This document shows positions 9,945-21,171 of a stretch of 64,000 nucleotides of DNA, one piece after another (within the stretch, counting starts at the first letter, position 1; every line of letters begins with the position of its first letter). The stretch lies in NCBI GenBank assembly GCA_019916065.1, contig CM034237.1, forward strand, positions 26,098,340-26,162,339. The letters run 5' to 3'. This stretch comes from Vitellaria paradoxa. Taxonomy: Eukaryota; Streptophyta; Magnoliopsida; Ericales; Sapotaceae. A program made the position numbers and the translations under genes. The notes beneath the pieces were generated by a model. The model made no database searches. It was given only the letters and a program-made list of their open reading frames with translations, and had not been told where the DNA came from.

Positions 9945-12608
9945 ATAAACCTCGCCTACACCCTATCTAACATAGCAAAAACCTTTGAAGGATCTACTAT
10001 AATACCTCTACCAAATATCACATAACCAAAAAAACTTTATCTCAAACAACGAGAACTCATGCTTGTTTTCCTCAATATACAACCGGTGATCTTGAAGTGT
10101 CAAAAAACCATCCTCAAATGTTGCTTATGCTCATATTCATTGTGGGATGGCTTTCTAATTATACTTCACTTGCTTGCATAACCGCCATTTCACTCCTCTT
10201 TGCTTGAAAAAGAAAATATAACTTTGCTACCTTTCTCTGAGCTCCACCGATGGACCGTGAAAACGTTTTAATTCACCTTCTTTAATTTTTTATATAGGAT
10301 GATCGCGGATCTGGCGAAGGAAGAACTCATAGTTAGCAAGAGTCATATTCATTGTAAGAATAAATCAAAATATCATCAATAAAATAAATAATCGATTCTT
10401 TGTAACGCATACTTATTCAAAAATATCACTAAATTCAACAATCAATAAATCACATAAAGCCACAAAGTTAACACTCCCCACAATAAAATACTATGCTAGA
10501 TAAAATTATGGCTAAACAAATCATCCAATTGAGTCTTAAATTTGGTTAAGTTGGTTGGTGATAAACGATACAACATAATAGAAGTATGAGAGACTTTTAA
10601 AAGTATAAGAGACTCTTAGCATAAGCTTCAGACAAAAGTTAATCTCTATTTGAGAAGGCAAACCTAACAACTCCTTAGGAAACACTTCAACAAAGTCACA
10701 CACCACCCTTGGAAGATAATATTAATACTCCTTCTGATTCAATCTCAAACTGACCAACAAACCAAAATGTTTCAAATGCAATGTGAATCAAGCAATGAAT
10801 AAGGTAATAATGCTCTTGCCTCACCCCAAATCCAAACTGTGGTGCCTCAGGTAAAATAATCATCACTAACGTACTATAACAATTAATATCACCAGATAAG
10901 TTAATAACCAATCAATTCCTAAGGTCCTTCGAACTCCATTTTTAAAACCATTAGGTCTATCCACAATTGCTTATCTCCTAATTATAAGACATAGTTCTTA
11001 AAAATCCAATTCACCAATAAACTACTAGGCACTGGAGAATCCACCTACCTAGCCTCTTTATGCCTCTCAACTTCCAAATCCAATGCTTTCAAATAAGCAC
11101 GCAAGATGAAAGATGTGATGCACAGGTATCAAATAAAACATACATTCAAGTGCTAAACAAGATAAATGCATCACGTATCATCAAAATATCTAGGGTATCC
11201 TCTTACTGTGCTAGTTCATACACACACACGGGAGTCTTCTAACCTCTTGAGCCACCATCTGCTTAACCTTTACCCTTCTGACCACCACTACCTCATAACT
11301 GCTAAATCTACTAAATTTGTTGATTTAGTTGCTACTACATAGGTAGTGTAGGCCTCACCGAATATTGATGAGTCAAATAAGAAATAATTTTTAAAGCATT
11401 CGGCTTGACACTTCCTTATAACATATCTCCAAATGGGAAATTAGCTTGGATATACCCTTATTGATTACATTTTAAACACAATCTCTAAAACTATTACGGG
11501 GATTGTTGGCTAAAATGGTTACCTTCCTTCGACACTGGAAGAACAAGAACTAGAAATAGAATATTGCTCCTTTTAAAAAAATACTATTGCTATTGTTGGA
11601 ACCTTCCCTTAAAACCACCAGCTTTCTTTACCTTCTCTTTACTACAAACTAAAACCATAGCCTTGCACTGAACTATAACATTGGCCTTGACTTCCCTGAG
11701 ATCTAGCATGAAAATCAATTTCATTTCTTTCCACTATGACAGTAGTGTCACAATACTTGTATGACTCTGATACTGCAAACCCACAATTTAAATTTGAATA
11801 AAGAGACTCAAACCCTATTCAAACTTCATTTTCCTACATGTCTCATGAGCATGTTATGAGACGTAAACCTAGCCACCTCTACAAACTTCTTTTCATAACC
11901 TTAAACTAACATACCTTCTTGCTCCAAAGAAATAAGTTTTTGAGTTGTTATCTCTTTCATCAACATGGGAAATATCTCTCTAGAAAAGCCTCCTTGAAAG
12001 CCTATCAAGTCAAGGTAAGAATATTCACTATATCCTAATAAGACCTCTACCAATGGACTGCACTGCCTTAGAACTGGCGTGCTACCACCTTAATCCTCAC
12101 TTCATCACCTTCTATTCCCAAAGTCACCATCTTTTTTGTAATCTCTTCTAACCACCTCTCTACTTCTGTTGCATCTCTTTTCCTATTAAAATAAGAAAGT
12201 TCATGTTTCTTAAACTAACTGATAACCCTAATGATTAGTGTCTCTCCCAATGTAGGAACTATTACCGCTGCTAGCATAGGAGTAATAACCAAAGCACCTT
12301 GCAAGCCTTTCATCTAGGCCCACTAGGTTACCATGAATTGTACTATTTTCTTATATGTCAGCTGTGGACGACCACTATCAACCAACAGTACTTCTAAAAA
12401 TTCCCTTATCCTTTACTAACAAGATTGGGATTCTGTCTACTAACCTAATTTCCATCATGTCCATGATCAATCATTCTACAAAATGAAACAACCATCAATT
12501 CCAAAAAATTAATAAAATAACGCAAAGAAATAGACAAAACACACGAGAACATATAAGTCTCAATACCAAAGGCCCAATGTATACACACCTAGCACTTTGA
12601 TACTATTT
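9945..12608 (-). pseudogene. Degenerate gypsy gag-pol of element D
   Basis: A heavily decayed minus-strand gag-pol. Reading right to left: an AAATAGTATCAAAGTGC block that looks like a decayed tRNA-iMet primer site (about 12585-12602), gag remnants (11600-12450), a zinc-knuckle-like stretch with CNQ and GYIQ (about 11420-11500), a linker with DFVEVFPKELLGLPS typical of the start of RT (about 10640-10685), and an RT box FIDDILIYS (about 10355-10390). Many stops and frameshifts. The rest of pol is missing because E2 borders it at 9945. The iMet site and linker favour a chromovirus-type gypsy element. Confidence 0.55.
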
Positions 12609-13639
12609 TGTCATGCCCTTAACCTCATTGTTCGTGATAAATGATAGGAGAATTCAGGAACTAATTTAAATCAACTGAAAGCTGTCCATAGTTAGGTCAT
12701 ATCAAATATTAAATTAGAGCATCTAATCACGTTCCTAATTTTATATAAAATAATATAAAACAACAATCATAAATAGATAGAAGTCATACACTAGTAACTA
12801 AATCCAAAGGCCTACATAATCACAGCTATAATTATCATAATAGTACAAGCCTCATAACATAATCATGAAGTTGACACCCACCCCTAGATCGCACAAATGA
12901 AGATACAATACTCTAAATAAAGTAAAATACAAGTCTTTAGGTTATAACCATTGGTCTTAATATAACTCCATTTGACTGCTCCCAGCTCTTAGGAGTTTAC
13001 TTATAACAAGAAAAATGATGAGCACCACTACCAAGTAGGTAAGATTTTGCATGTGTGCACAAGTGTACACACTCGTGATGATATCATATCATAATATTAT
13101 AATATAATTCAGGTTTAACGTCCCAACACCAATGACTAATTTCTAGTAATATATATCAATTAGGAATCATCCAGTGGTTTAAAAAATCTTATTTTGTCAT
13201 TTTTCAGAAAACAACAGATCTCGTCTATACATGATCGTGTCACAACACATTAATATGAGTAAATTGACACTCTCGGCTGAATTAATATATATCTCATAAA
13301 CTGGATAATGCAACCCAAATCCCATGCATATGATATGCTCAATGATATATAATCATCAATAAATAAAAAATCTTCAATGTCATATTAAAGGCATGCTTTG
13401 AGATACAACATATAAATTTTCATTAGTATTTTAACTGCGTCTAAATGATGACAGACGTCCAAACCCTGTACAAATGGAATCAGGCAATCGAATGCCATTT
13501 GGATGCTATTAGGTGTCCAAATGTCATTTGAACACAAACAGTCTAAAGACGAATTCTGGGTTTGTGTTCTTGCAGAATCCCAAACACAAAACTGCCAAAT
13601 CATAAAATTAAGCCACTATTTCAACAATATAACATTTAC
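12609..13639 (-). repeat. 5' LTR of D, main part
   Basis: Starts on the plus strand with TGTCATGCCC, which on the minus strand is the LTR end GGGCATGACA next to the decayed primer site. It is interrupted by solo LTR S at 13640. About 70 bp at 25997-26064 may be its remainder, before E4 begins. The boundary on that side is not certain. Confidence 0.45.
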
Positions 13640-14981
13640 TGACCAACCCTGAATGTATTTGGGTTCTACCTCTCAAGTGTAAGAGGGTGTCATAGTTTTA
13701 CTCAACGAGAAATGAGGTCATCTCCACAGGGAGGACTTTGTTAAAAATTCTAGACTTGTTCTCTTAGTTAGTAGGTAAACCTAAGTTAATCTAAACTAAC
13801 TTTGAATTTATGGGATACTTGATTATGGTATAAGTGGAGAATGGTGGAATGAAGGAATTGTGATATTAAATTAATATGAAAATATTAAAAATAAAATAAC
13901 TAAGATAATATTTGCTTCGAACCAAATCTAGTAGTAGGAAAGTGGTGGTTTATTCAAATGCATTGATAACTCAACCTAATAATTGCACATGTGTTGCTAA
14001 GCTGGAAGATATTCTATTAAAACCTAATTTATGGAACTCAAGGTAAGTGAAGGCTTTCGAAATTAGTTTCAGACTCACCGGGACATTGAATCAAACACCT
14101 AGTGTGCATAAGCGTCAACTCGTAACTGGTCTTCGACTATGACATGGGTGAATCAATTTCTTAAGAAAACCTCAAGTTATGGTTTTAGGAAAATAGGTTC
14201 TAAATCACTAGGCCATTGAATCAAACACTTGGTATGCACGAGTGGCAACTCGTAACCAAGTTATGATTATAACACGAGTAATTTGATTGCATAAGAAAAC
14301 CTAATTTGGGTTTTGAAAAATTTATTTCTAGCTCACCGAGATATTAAACCAAACACTTGGTGTGCACGAGTGAAAACTTGTAACGAAGTTATGGTTGTAA
14401 TATAAGTGATTTGATTTTGAAAGAACCCTAGCTTACTAGGAGATTCCAATTAGAAATCAGAAAGATAATTCATTGAAAAATATTCTTTTATGTTTGAGTT
14501 CACCAAACTTCCGCACCACCTTCAATGGCTTGAAGCCAAGAAGGTGATGTAGCCTAGCATACTTAAAGTTTGAAGAGGAAAATGTACTTTCCAACAATCC
14601 GTGAACGCAAAACAATGAAAAGGAATTAAAAAGTAGAGATTGAAAACTAAAGAAATCAAAAAAAATATGAAATAAATCTAAAACTTAAAGCTTGGAATTG
14701 AAATAATTAAATATGAAGTCAGTTACATGCATAAACCCTAAGAAAAACTCATTTAAAACCTAATGATTAAGCGTAAGGTATCTAATGATTGTAATGTTAG
14801 CAATCATGCCTATTTATAGGCTTACAACAATCAAGGGTAAAAAAGTAAATTTACAATTCAAAAATAATATCAAAGTTCTATTGGAGGGAGGTTACGAGTG
14901 CTCGAAACAAATATGGTGTGTGCCCAAGGCTATTGTACACCCAAGTGCTTGACAAAAGTCTTGAGAGAAGAGTGAAGAAAT

Positions 14982-15841
14982 TGTAATACCCCAAACTTTT
15001 GTGTTAACCTAAATATATGGTTTTTGATACATTTTGGAAGTAATGATATGTTGATTTAGTAGTATGGATCATTAATGGTACTTTAGAGTTAAGAACTTTG
15101 AAAGAGATAAGCCAAACATTTAAAAGTTGGCATTTTAGTAAGAGTGCAGAAATGAGGCACCTTGGGCGCACGGAACGTGGGCGCACAACTGAGAAAGGGT
15201 TGGGCACCTGAGTTATAGCAGAAGTGACAGGTATGGGTTGTTCTGAATTATGCAGTCAAGCCCTCACACCTATATACCTATATCTAGCTAGGGGGAGTGG
15301 GGGAGCCTGAAAAACACTGTGGGAGATTAAAATATTAGCCAAATTATATATACATGTGTGTATGGTGCAAGAGAGAGAGAGAAATGTTGGTTGGAAGAGA
15401 GGAACAGGGAAGAAGAGATAAGAGGAATCGGGTGGAGTTCTTGAGGGTAAGTTCTTCTAGCCTAAATGAAAATTAAATTAACTTTGCAAAGGTGTAATTG
15501 GACACTCAAAGAACCAGTTTATGTGATTCATTTGTAGTTTGGATCAAGGAGTGAAAGGATTGAACCCATCAAAGTTTGAGAGCTTGGAACCAGAAGATAT
15601 CACCTTGTTGCTCCATTCTTATTTCAACTTGAGGTAGGGATTTAATGCATCATTCTTACATATGTGATGTGTTGTAGTGTGTGTGGCCTGACACTAACCA
15701 AGACTAATTTTATGTTACTTTAATACATGTCATGGCTCATCCAGGAGTTGTTGCACTGCTCTGATCATGGGATGGTAGTTTTAGTGCATGTTATGTGTGT
15801 TTATCACTCACCCCTCGGGTTACAAGACTCAGGGCGTGACA
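14982..15841 (+). repeat. 5' LTR of T (860 bp)
   Basis: TGTAATACCCC to GGCGTGACA. GC-rich words with GGGCGCACGG and GTGGGCGCAC lie at about 15160-15215, then TATATA at 15271-15276 and a GA microsatellite at about 15368-15383. Confidence 0.88.
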
Positions 15842-15844
15842 GGT

Positions 15845-15857
15845 TGGTATCAAAGCC
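15845..15857 (+). promoter_or_regulatory. Primer binding site of T, tRNA-iMet type
   Basis: TGGTATCAAAGCC, one mismatch from the usual initiator-Met complement TGGTATCAGAGC, three bases after the LTR. Confidence 0.85.
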
Positions 15858-15918
15858 TAGGTCAGAATACCTAGGGACATGGGGAGTCTTGTATCTCATA
15901 TTGTATGTTTAGATAGTA

Positions 15919-18900
15919 TTGAAATTAAAACTAATTGTAGAATTTAATTGGTCTTGCTTAAAATTCTATATCAGAATAGAGAAAGGGGAGAGTAGTAATA
16001 CCAAAGCCCAACCAGTTGATGTAGAGTTAGTGTGGCCCGATGATGATATCTTTACTCGAGTAGTAACTGAGGGTTTAATTGAAACTCAACCCCAGAATGT
16101 ATCAAGAGACATAGCAGGGATAAGCAGAGTACCAGCAACTGTAGGTCATCAAATGGTACCTTATTATGAGATGCCATATTTGGTTTCATATCCGACACTT
16201 TTTCTGTATCAATGTGTAATGCCTTATCAGGTACCTTATCAGTTCCAGTCCGCTTACTCGGTGATAGTAGTACATGTAATACCCTGAATTTTCATGTTAA
16301 TATAATTTGATGGTTTTAACATGTTTTGGGCATGTTAGTACGTTAATTAAGTTAGTTTAGTCATTAAAGATGACTTGGGGGTGTGAATTTTGGAAGAATT
16401 GGGCAAAATAGCTCAAAAGTCAACATTTTGACTCGACGGCATGCAGAGGGGCGCCCGAGGTAGAAGAGGGGTGCCCATGGGTCTAGGATGGGTGCCCATG
16501 GTCCATGACGGGTGCCCCACTTATGCAGAAAATCAGCAGAAGGGTGTTCTCTGGTTGGAAGGCCGAGACTTAACCCTATACACCTATATTTAGGCTAGGG
16601 GGTGAAAAATTCTAGAAGACACTATTTAGGGATTAAGATATTGGTTTATATATATATATATATATTAGTGTGTATGATGCAAGAGAGAGAGAGAGAGTGG
16701 TTGCTTAGAAGAGGGAGAACCGGGTGAGAAGAACAAAGAAAAGCAAAGGAGAGAACCAGTTGGGTTTTCAAAGGTAGGTTTTCCAAATCTTCATAGAATT
16801 CAAATTCCTTTTGCAAAGTTGAAATTAAGACCTTAAGAAATCTCCCCATGTAATTTGTTTGTAGTTTTGATCAAGGAGGGAGGAGATTGACCTCATCAAA
16901 GTTTGAGAGTTTAGAAGCTCAAGACACCCCCTTGTTGATCTATCTTCTTACCACTTGAGGTAGGGATTTCTAGTCTCATTTTAGCATATATGAGATGTAT
17001 TTGAGCTAGTAAACACTTTTATGAAATTTATTTAAGATTTGGAAACCTTAGAAGTGGAGTTTGTGTGGATGAATGGTTGTGTGTATATATATGTATAGGT
17101 TGGAGCAAGATTTTTGTATTGAAGAAATGAATGGATTAAAATTTGTTTTGATGGACTTTTTGGAGTCTTCTAGGTCCTAGACAACTCAAGAAAATAAGGT
17201 ATTAGGTTAGATATTGGATTGGGTAAAGTTTGGAACCTAAAAACATGGCTTAAAGCTTGAACCGGAGCAAAGTGACCTTCTGGGCAACAGAGGGGCGCCC
17301 ATGGGTTTTGGTGGGGCGCCCATGGCCCTTGGGGGGCACCCATGCTCTTATGTGGGGCGCCCATGACCCCTCAAGGGTGCCCATGAACTTTTGGAGGGGC
17401 GACCACAGAGACCAGAACACCTTTCCTGATTTTTCTTAACTTGACTTCCTACCTTAGGATTATGAAGGGGTTAGGAATATGTTTGTATGTGAGATTTTTA
17501 TTTGATTAATTGTATGGATTTTAAAATGGAAATGAGCTCTTAAAAGTGATTAAGGATTGATTATCTTAAACCTATAGGATTAAGCTTATAAAGGGGGAAT
17601 GCTTGCTACCATGAATGAAATGAATTGGAAGCCTACTTTGAGATAAGGGTCTTAATCAAATGGAATTGTGAATATGTCTTGATGTAAACTAAATGTTGAG
17701 GTATATGAACTTGTGATTGATTAAGTGAAAGGGTAACTTGATAAAGGGACATATGTTTATAATTTTGGTAAATGTGGAATGCTTAATATGGTTTGATCAA
17801 TGCAATATGTAATAAGCTATGGAATGAACCGTAACATTTACATGTGTGTTGAATGGTATGTATATTGAATAATGTTAAATGTTTAATAAGGTTGATCAAT
17901 GTTGATATGTGATGAATCTTGGGATGAATCGAAAAGTGAACTTTTGTTAACAAATGATGGAAATTAAATGAGGCTTGGATTAAATATAATGAAGAGATGA
18001 AATGAATTGTGCTACATGATGAAATGGAATGATGTTGTGTGTATTGGAAAGTGACGATGATGAATGTGAATTGTGATTGATGAGTATTGAATGTAATGAA
18101 CGATTGGTTGTGTGTGACGGGGGCCATGATGGGGTGTGGTAAACAGGAAGGGTTTGAGATTACCCTTGGGTTAAGAGTCCCGGAACCTGCGCAGGGTTTG
18201 GTGTCAATGCCAGTGGGTTAGTAGCCCACAACATTGTGAGTGTATGGGTTACCCGTGACCTTGGATTGTGATCCTAAACGATGGTGTTCGGTTTTCCGTT
18301 TCCGTTGGGTCTGGACCCATAAAAGACGATGTTATGTATATACCCAACCCCCAAGGATTGTGTGGTTATGGCTATGTGATTGATTAATGAAATGATGGTA
18401 CTGTGGTTGTGATTTCGTGTTTGAAATATGAATAAATGTAATGAGAATGTGGATATGTGATTGAGTGTTGAATATGTGATAATGTGATATGGAATATGAT
18501 TGGATACAAAGTTGGGAAATTTAATAATAGAGAATAATTGGACTTGAATGCTACATTATAATGTTATTGAATAAAGATAAATAATGTAAATATGGTTATG
18601 TGGTCGGCTATGCTTAAACATCAAAGAGATAATTGAAATGTGATATGAACACATGTATGGAATTTCATAGATTAAATATAAATTAGAAACTTAATCCTTC
18701 TTATGATATTGTTGTGTATAAAGGTACATAGTCTAAATTGGTGATGTCAATGAATGATTTTGATTTTAGAGTATACGTGATAACTAGATACATCATAAAA
18801 TGCTTGCATGTGTGGAATACATATCATATATGTTTATTTGAGACTTGTGGGCACAAGTGGACCCGTGCTCACATTCCTACAGAATTTGATGCAAGTATAG

Positions 18901-19550
18901 GCCATGATAATCAGGTGGGCTAATGGGGTTGGACTAGAAGAGTGTGCATGAGCGCTACCAAGCTTAGCAAAGCTCTTGGTTATTTAGTTTAAATTTCTTT
19001 TGGAATTGTAATGTTTGACATTGAGGACTTGTTCGATTGGGTTGTAAGGGCCCTAAGGCCTAAGTTATGTATTAATGAGAAGATTGTTGAAAGTTGTGAC
19101 TTGATTATAGTTAAGGTTAGATTTATGTTATCTTATTTATGTCTTGGGTTCACTGGTTTATGTTGCGTTGCTCTGATTATGGGTTGGTTATGTTAATGCA
19201 TGTTGTGTGTGTTTATCACTCACCCCTTGGGTCACGAGATCCGAGGCATGACAGTATAGAATGTGACTGTGATCGTACCTACCTCTTCAGTAAATCCAAC
19301 CACGACACCAGATACAGTAATAGAATCGAGCCCAAGCAGCCAAGGTACTAGTTCACAAGAAGTTAGCGTTAGCATCCAGGAGATAGATGAAAGTTCTAGT
19401 AATGAGGAAGATCGTCTGCAAGGAGCATGTGGAAGCTATCATAGGTTGGGATATATACGTTATAGATGTCCTAGGCAATGCATCAAGAGTTGTACTTATT
19501 GTGGTAAGAGGAGGCACACTCATAGCTCTTGCCCTTATCATAGAAATTGA
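15919..19550 (+). pseudogene. Upstream ORF of T with zinc knuckle, split by solo LTR S2
   Basis: The frame begins at an ATG (15919), is broken at 16274 by S2, and continues at 19259-19550. If S2 and one copy of its target duplication are ignored, the frame runs on without a stop for about 215 codons, so it was open when S2 jumped in. The end has two knuckle-like units: a degenerate one where Cys and His are replaced by Tyr (CGSYHRLGYIRYRC), and a perfect CX2CX4HX4C unit (CTYCGKRRHTHSSC). It precedes gag by about 300 bp. It may be a duplicated or displaced nucleocapsid end. No known family recognised. Confidence 0.5.
16275..19253 (+). mobile_element. Solo LTR S2, chromovirus type (2979 bp)
   Basis: TGTAATACCCTGAATTTTCA to GAGGCATGACA, the same end words as the LTRs of T but more than three times as long. 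Flanks are GTACA (16270-16274) and GTATA (19254-19258), a duplication with one change. It contains two clusters of GGGCGCCCATGG-type words (16448-16515 and 17289-17405), a TA microsatellite (16649-16665), a GA microsatellite (16682-16700) and no gene. Direction inferred from LTR ends. Confidence 0.85.
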
Positions 19551-19856
19551 AATGTAAGAATGTGAAGGAAAAATTTTGGAAAGGAAATTTCCGTAGTGGT
19601 AATCGGAGTGGCTATTAGTTTAATGATTAGTGTTATGTTATGTACTCTTTCAATTCCAGTGAGTAGGGTAACTTGAGATTTTGTAATGTTGGAACTCTAA
19701 TTATAGTTTGAATGGATGAAAGATGATGTTATTATGCTGTGCCTTTATGAATGTATCGAACTGTTATTTTATTATTAGAGGAAGTTATGTTGAATTGAGA
19801 TCTTACATGTTGATTTAATCTTATTATGTTAGTGCTTATTTATATTCTTAGATAAA

Positions 19857-21171
19857 ATGCCACCACAAGAAATTGGTGTTAAAGGCCGAGGCCTAGGGTA
19901 TGGTCGAGGCCGAGGTAGAGGAAGAGGACGAGAAGATGCACCTATTCACCAAGAACAAGAAACACATAATAGTGCAGTGGCTGGGGCACAGCCTAGTATA
20001 CAGCAGAATATTTTAGGAGGGAAGGAGGTGCAATCGAGGGCACCAGAGATTCAGTAACCTGTAGCTATAGACTCTGGGGCAGTGTTGCAACAATTGGCGG
20101 CAGCTATGGTCGCAATAGTAGAAGGGGCTCAAGTTGGACCCCAATCACACATATAGACAGGTCCCACTACTTCGAAGAAATTTAGGAGGATGAAACCTCC
20201 AACTTATGATAGGGTGGCTGACACGGATATGGTTGAACAGTTCCTAGAGGAATGCGAGAAGATACTAGTAGGAAATGGAGATCACTGACCCTTTTACTCG
20301 AATTACGTTGACTATATTTCAGCTAGTGGGAAAGGCATCAGCTTGGTGGTCTAGTTTGAAAGACACAGGAGGGTCATAAGGTTGCACTTGGGAAGGATTT
20401 AAGGAAAGGTTTAGAGATCATTTCTTCCCTCAATCTTTGAGAGATGCTAAGAGGAAGGAATTTGCTGGGTTAATACAAGGGACTATGACAGTGTTGGAGT
20501 ACGAAAGGAAATTCTCAGATTTACCAAAGTATGCACCCAAGTTTATTTCTACTACTCATTTGAAGTGTAGGAGATTTGAAAGGGGTTTGAGACAGACTCT
20601 GAGGAACAAGATGGTGTTGTTGGGGTTGGAGGATTATGAGACTTTGATAAATCAAGCGATGACTATAGAAAGGGACTTGAATGAAACCAAAGTTATTTAT
20701 GAGAATCGATGTGGCAAGAATACGGGGGCTCAACAGGAAGAAGTTAGCAAAAAAAAGGTTAAGGGTAATTTATCGACCTCATAGATGCAGTTATCCTACT
20801 AGGAAAGTATAGGATCCAAACAATCAAGGAAATTGGAAGGCACTTCTCAAAGGTTGATTATATGTTTTAACTGCCAACAACTAGGGCATAAGAGCACTGA
20901 ATATCCTAGAACCGGGAGACAAAGTGAGTCAATAAGACAGATGAAAAGTAGACAGGTCAGGGAGAATAGGGTGTGTTATGGATGTGGAAAGATGGGACAT
21001 ATTCAGAAGTTTTGCCCTCAGATTCAGCGAGGTGCAGGGGGAAGGATTGTACAATCTGGACAGTTATTACAAGAAACCCGCCCATCGATTTCCCAACCAG
21101 TACAGCAACAATATCAACAAAGGAGTGTCCTATAAGGAACGATACAAACTAGGACATCACAGCAGCCAAGG
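19857..21171 (+). pseudogene. gag: gag of T, with several stops
   Basis: Starts ATG with a Gly-Arg-rich segment (GRGLGYGRGRGRGRGR) typical of chromovirus gag. Then FRRMKPPTYDRVADTDMVEQFLEE, a capsid segment with DAKRKEFAGLIQGTMTVLEY and RRFERGLR, and two zinc knuckles: CFNCQQLGHKSTEYP (last Cys lost to Tyr) and CYGCGKMGHIQKFCP (intact). Stops occur near 20055, 20154, 20286 and 20782, and frame changes near 20350-20430. Product in life: capsid and nucleocapsid. Confidence 0.82.

Noticed and set aside
17257..17439. ORFs on both strands rich in GAP/W and R repeats over the GGGGCGCCCATGG words (also 17170-17364, 56485-56718, 52691-52876)
   Set aside because: They are by-products of the GC-rich repeat module; no conserved protein, and open on both strands because the words lack stops.
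17783..18127. 114-codon minus-strand ORF inside S2
   Set aside because: Low-complexity His/Ile/Thr-rich translation of a TGA/ATG-rich part of the solo LTR; no homologue in T.
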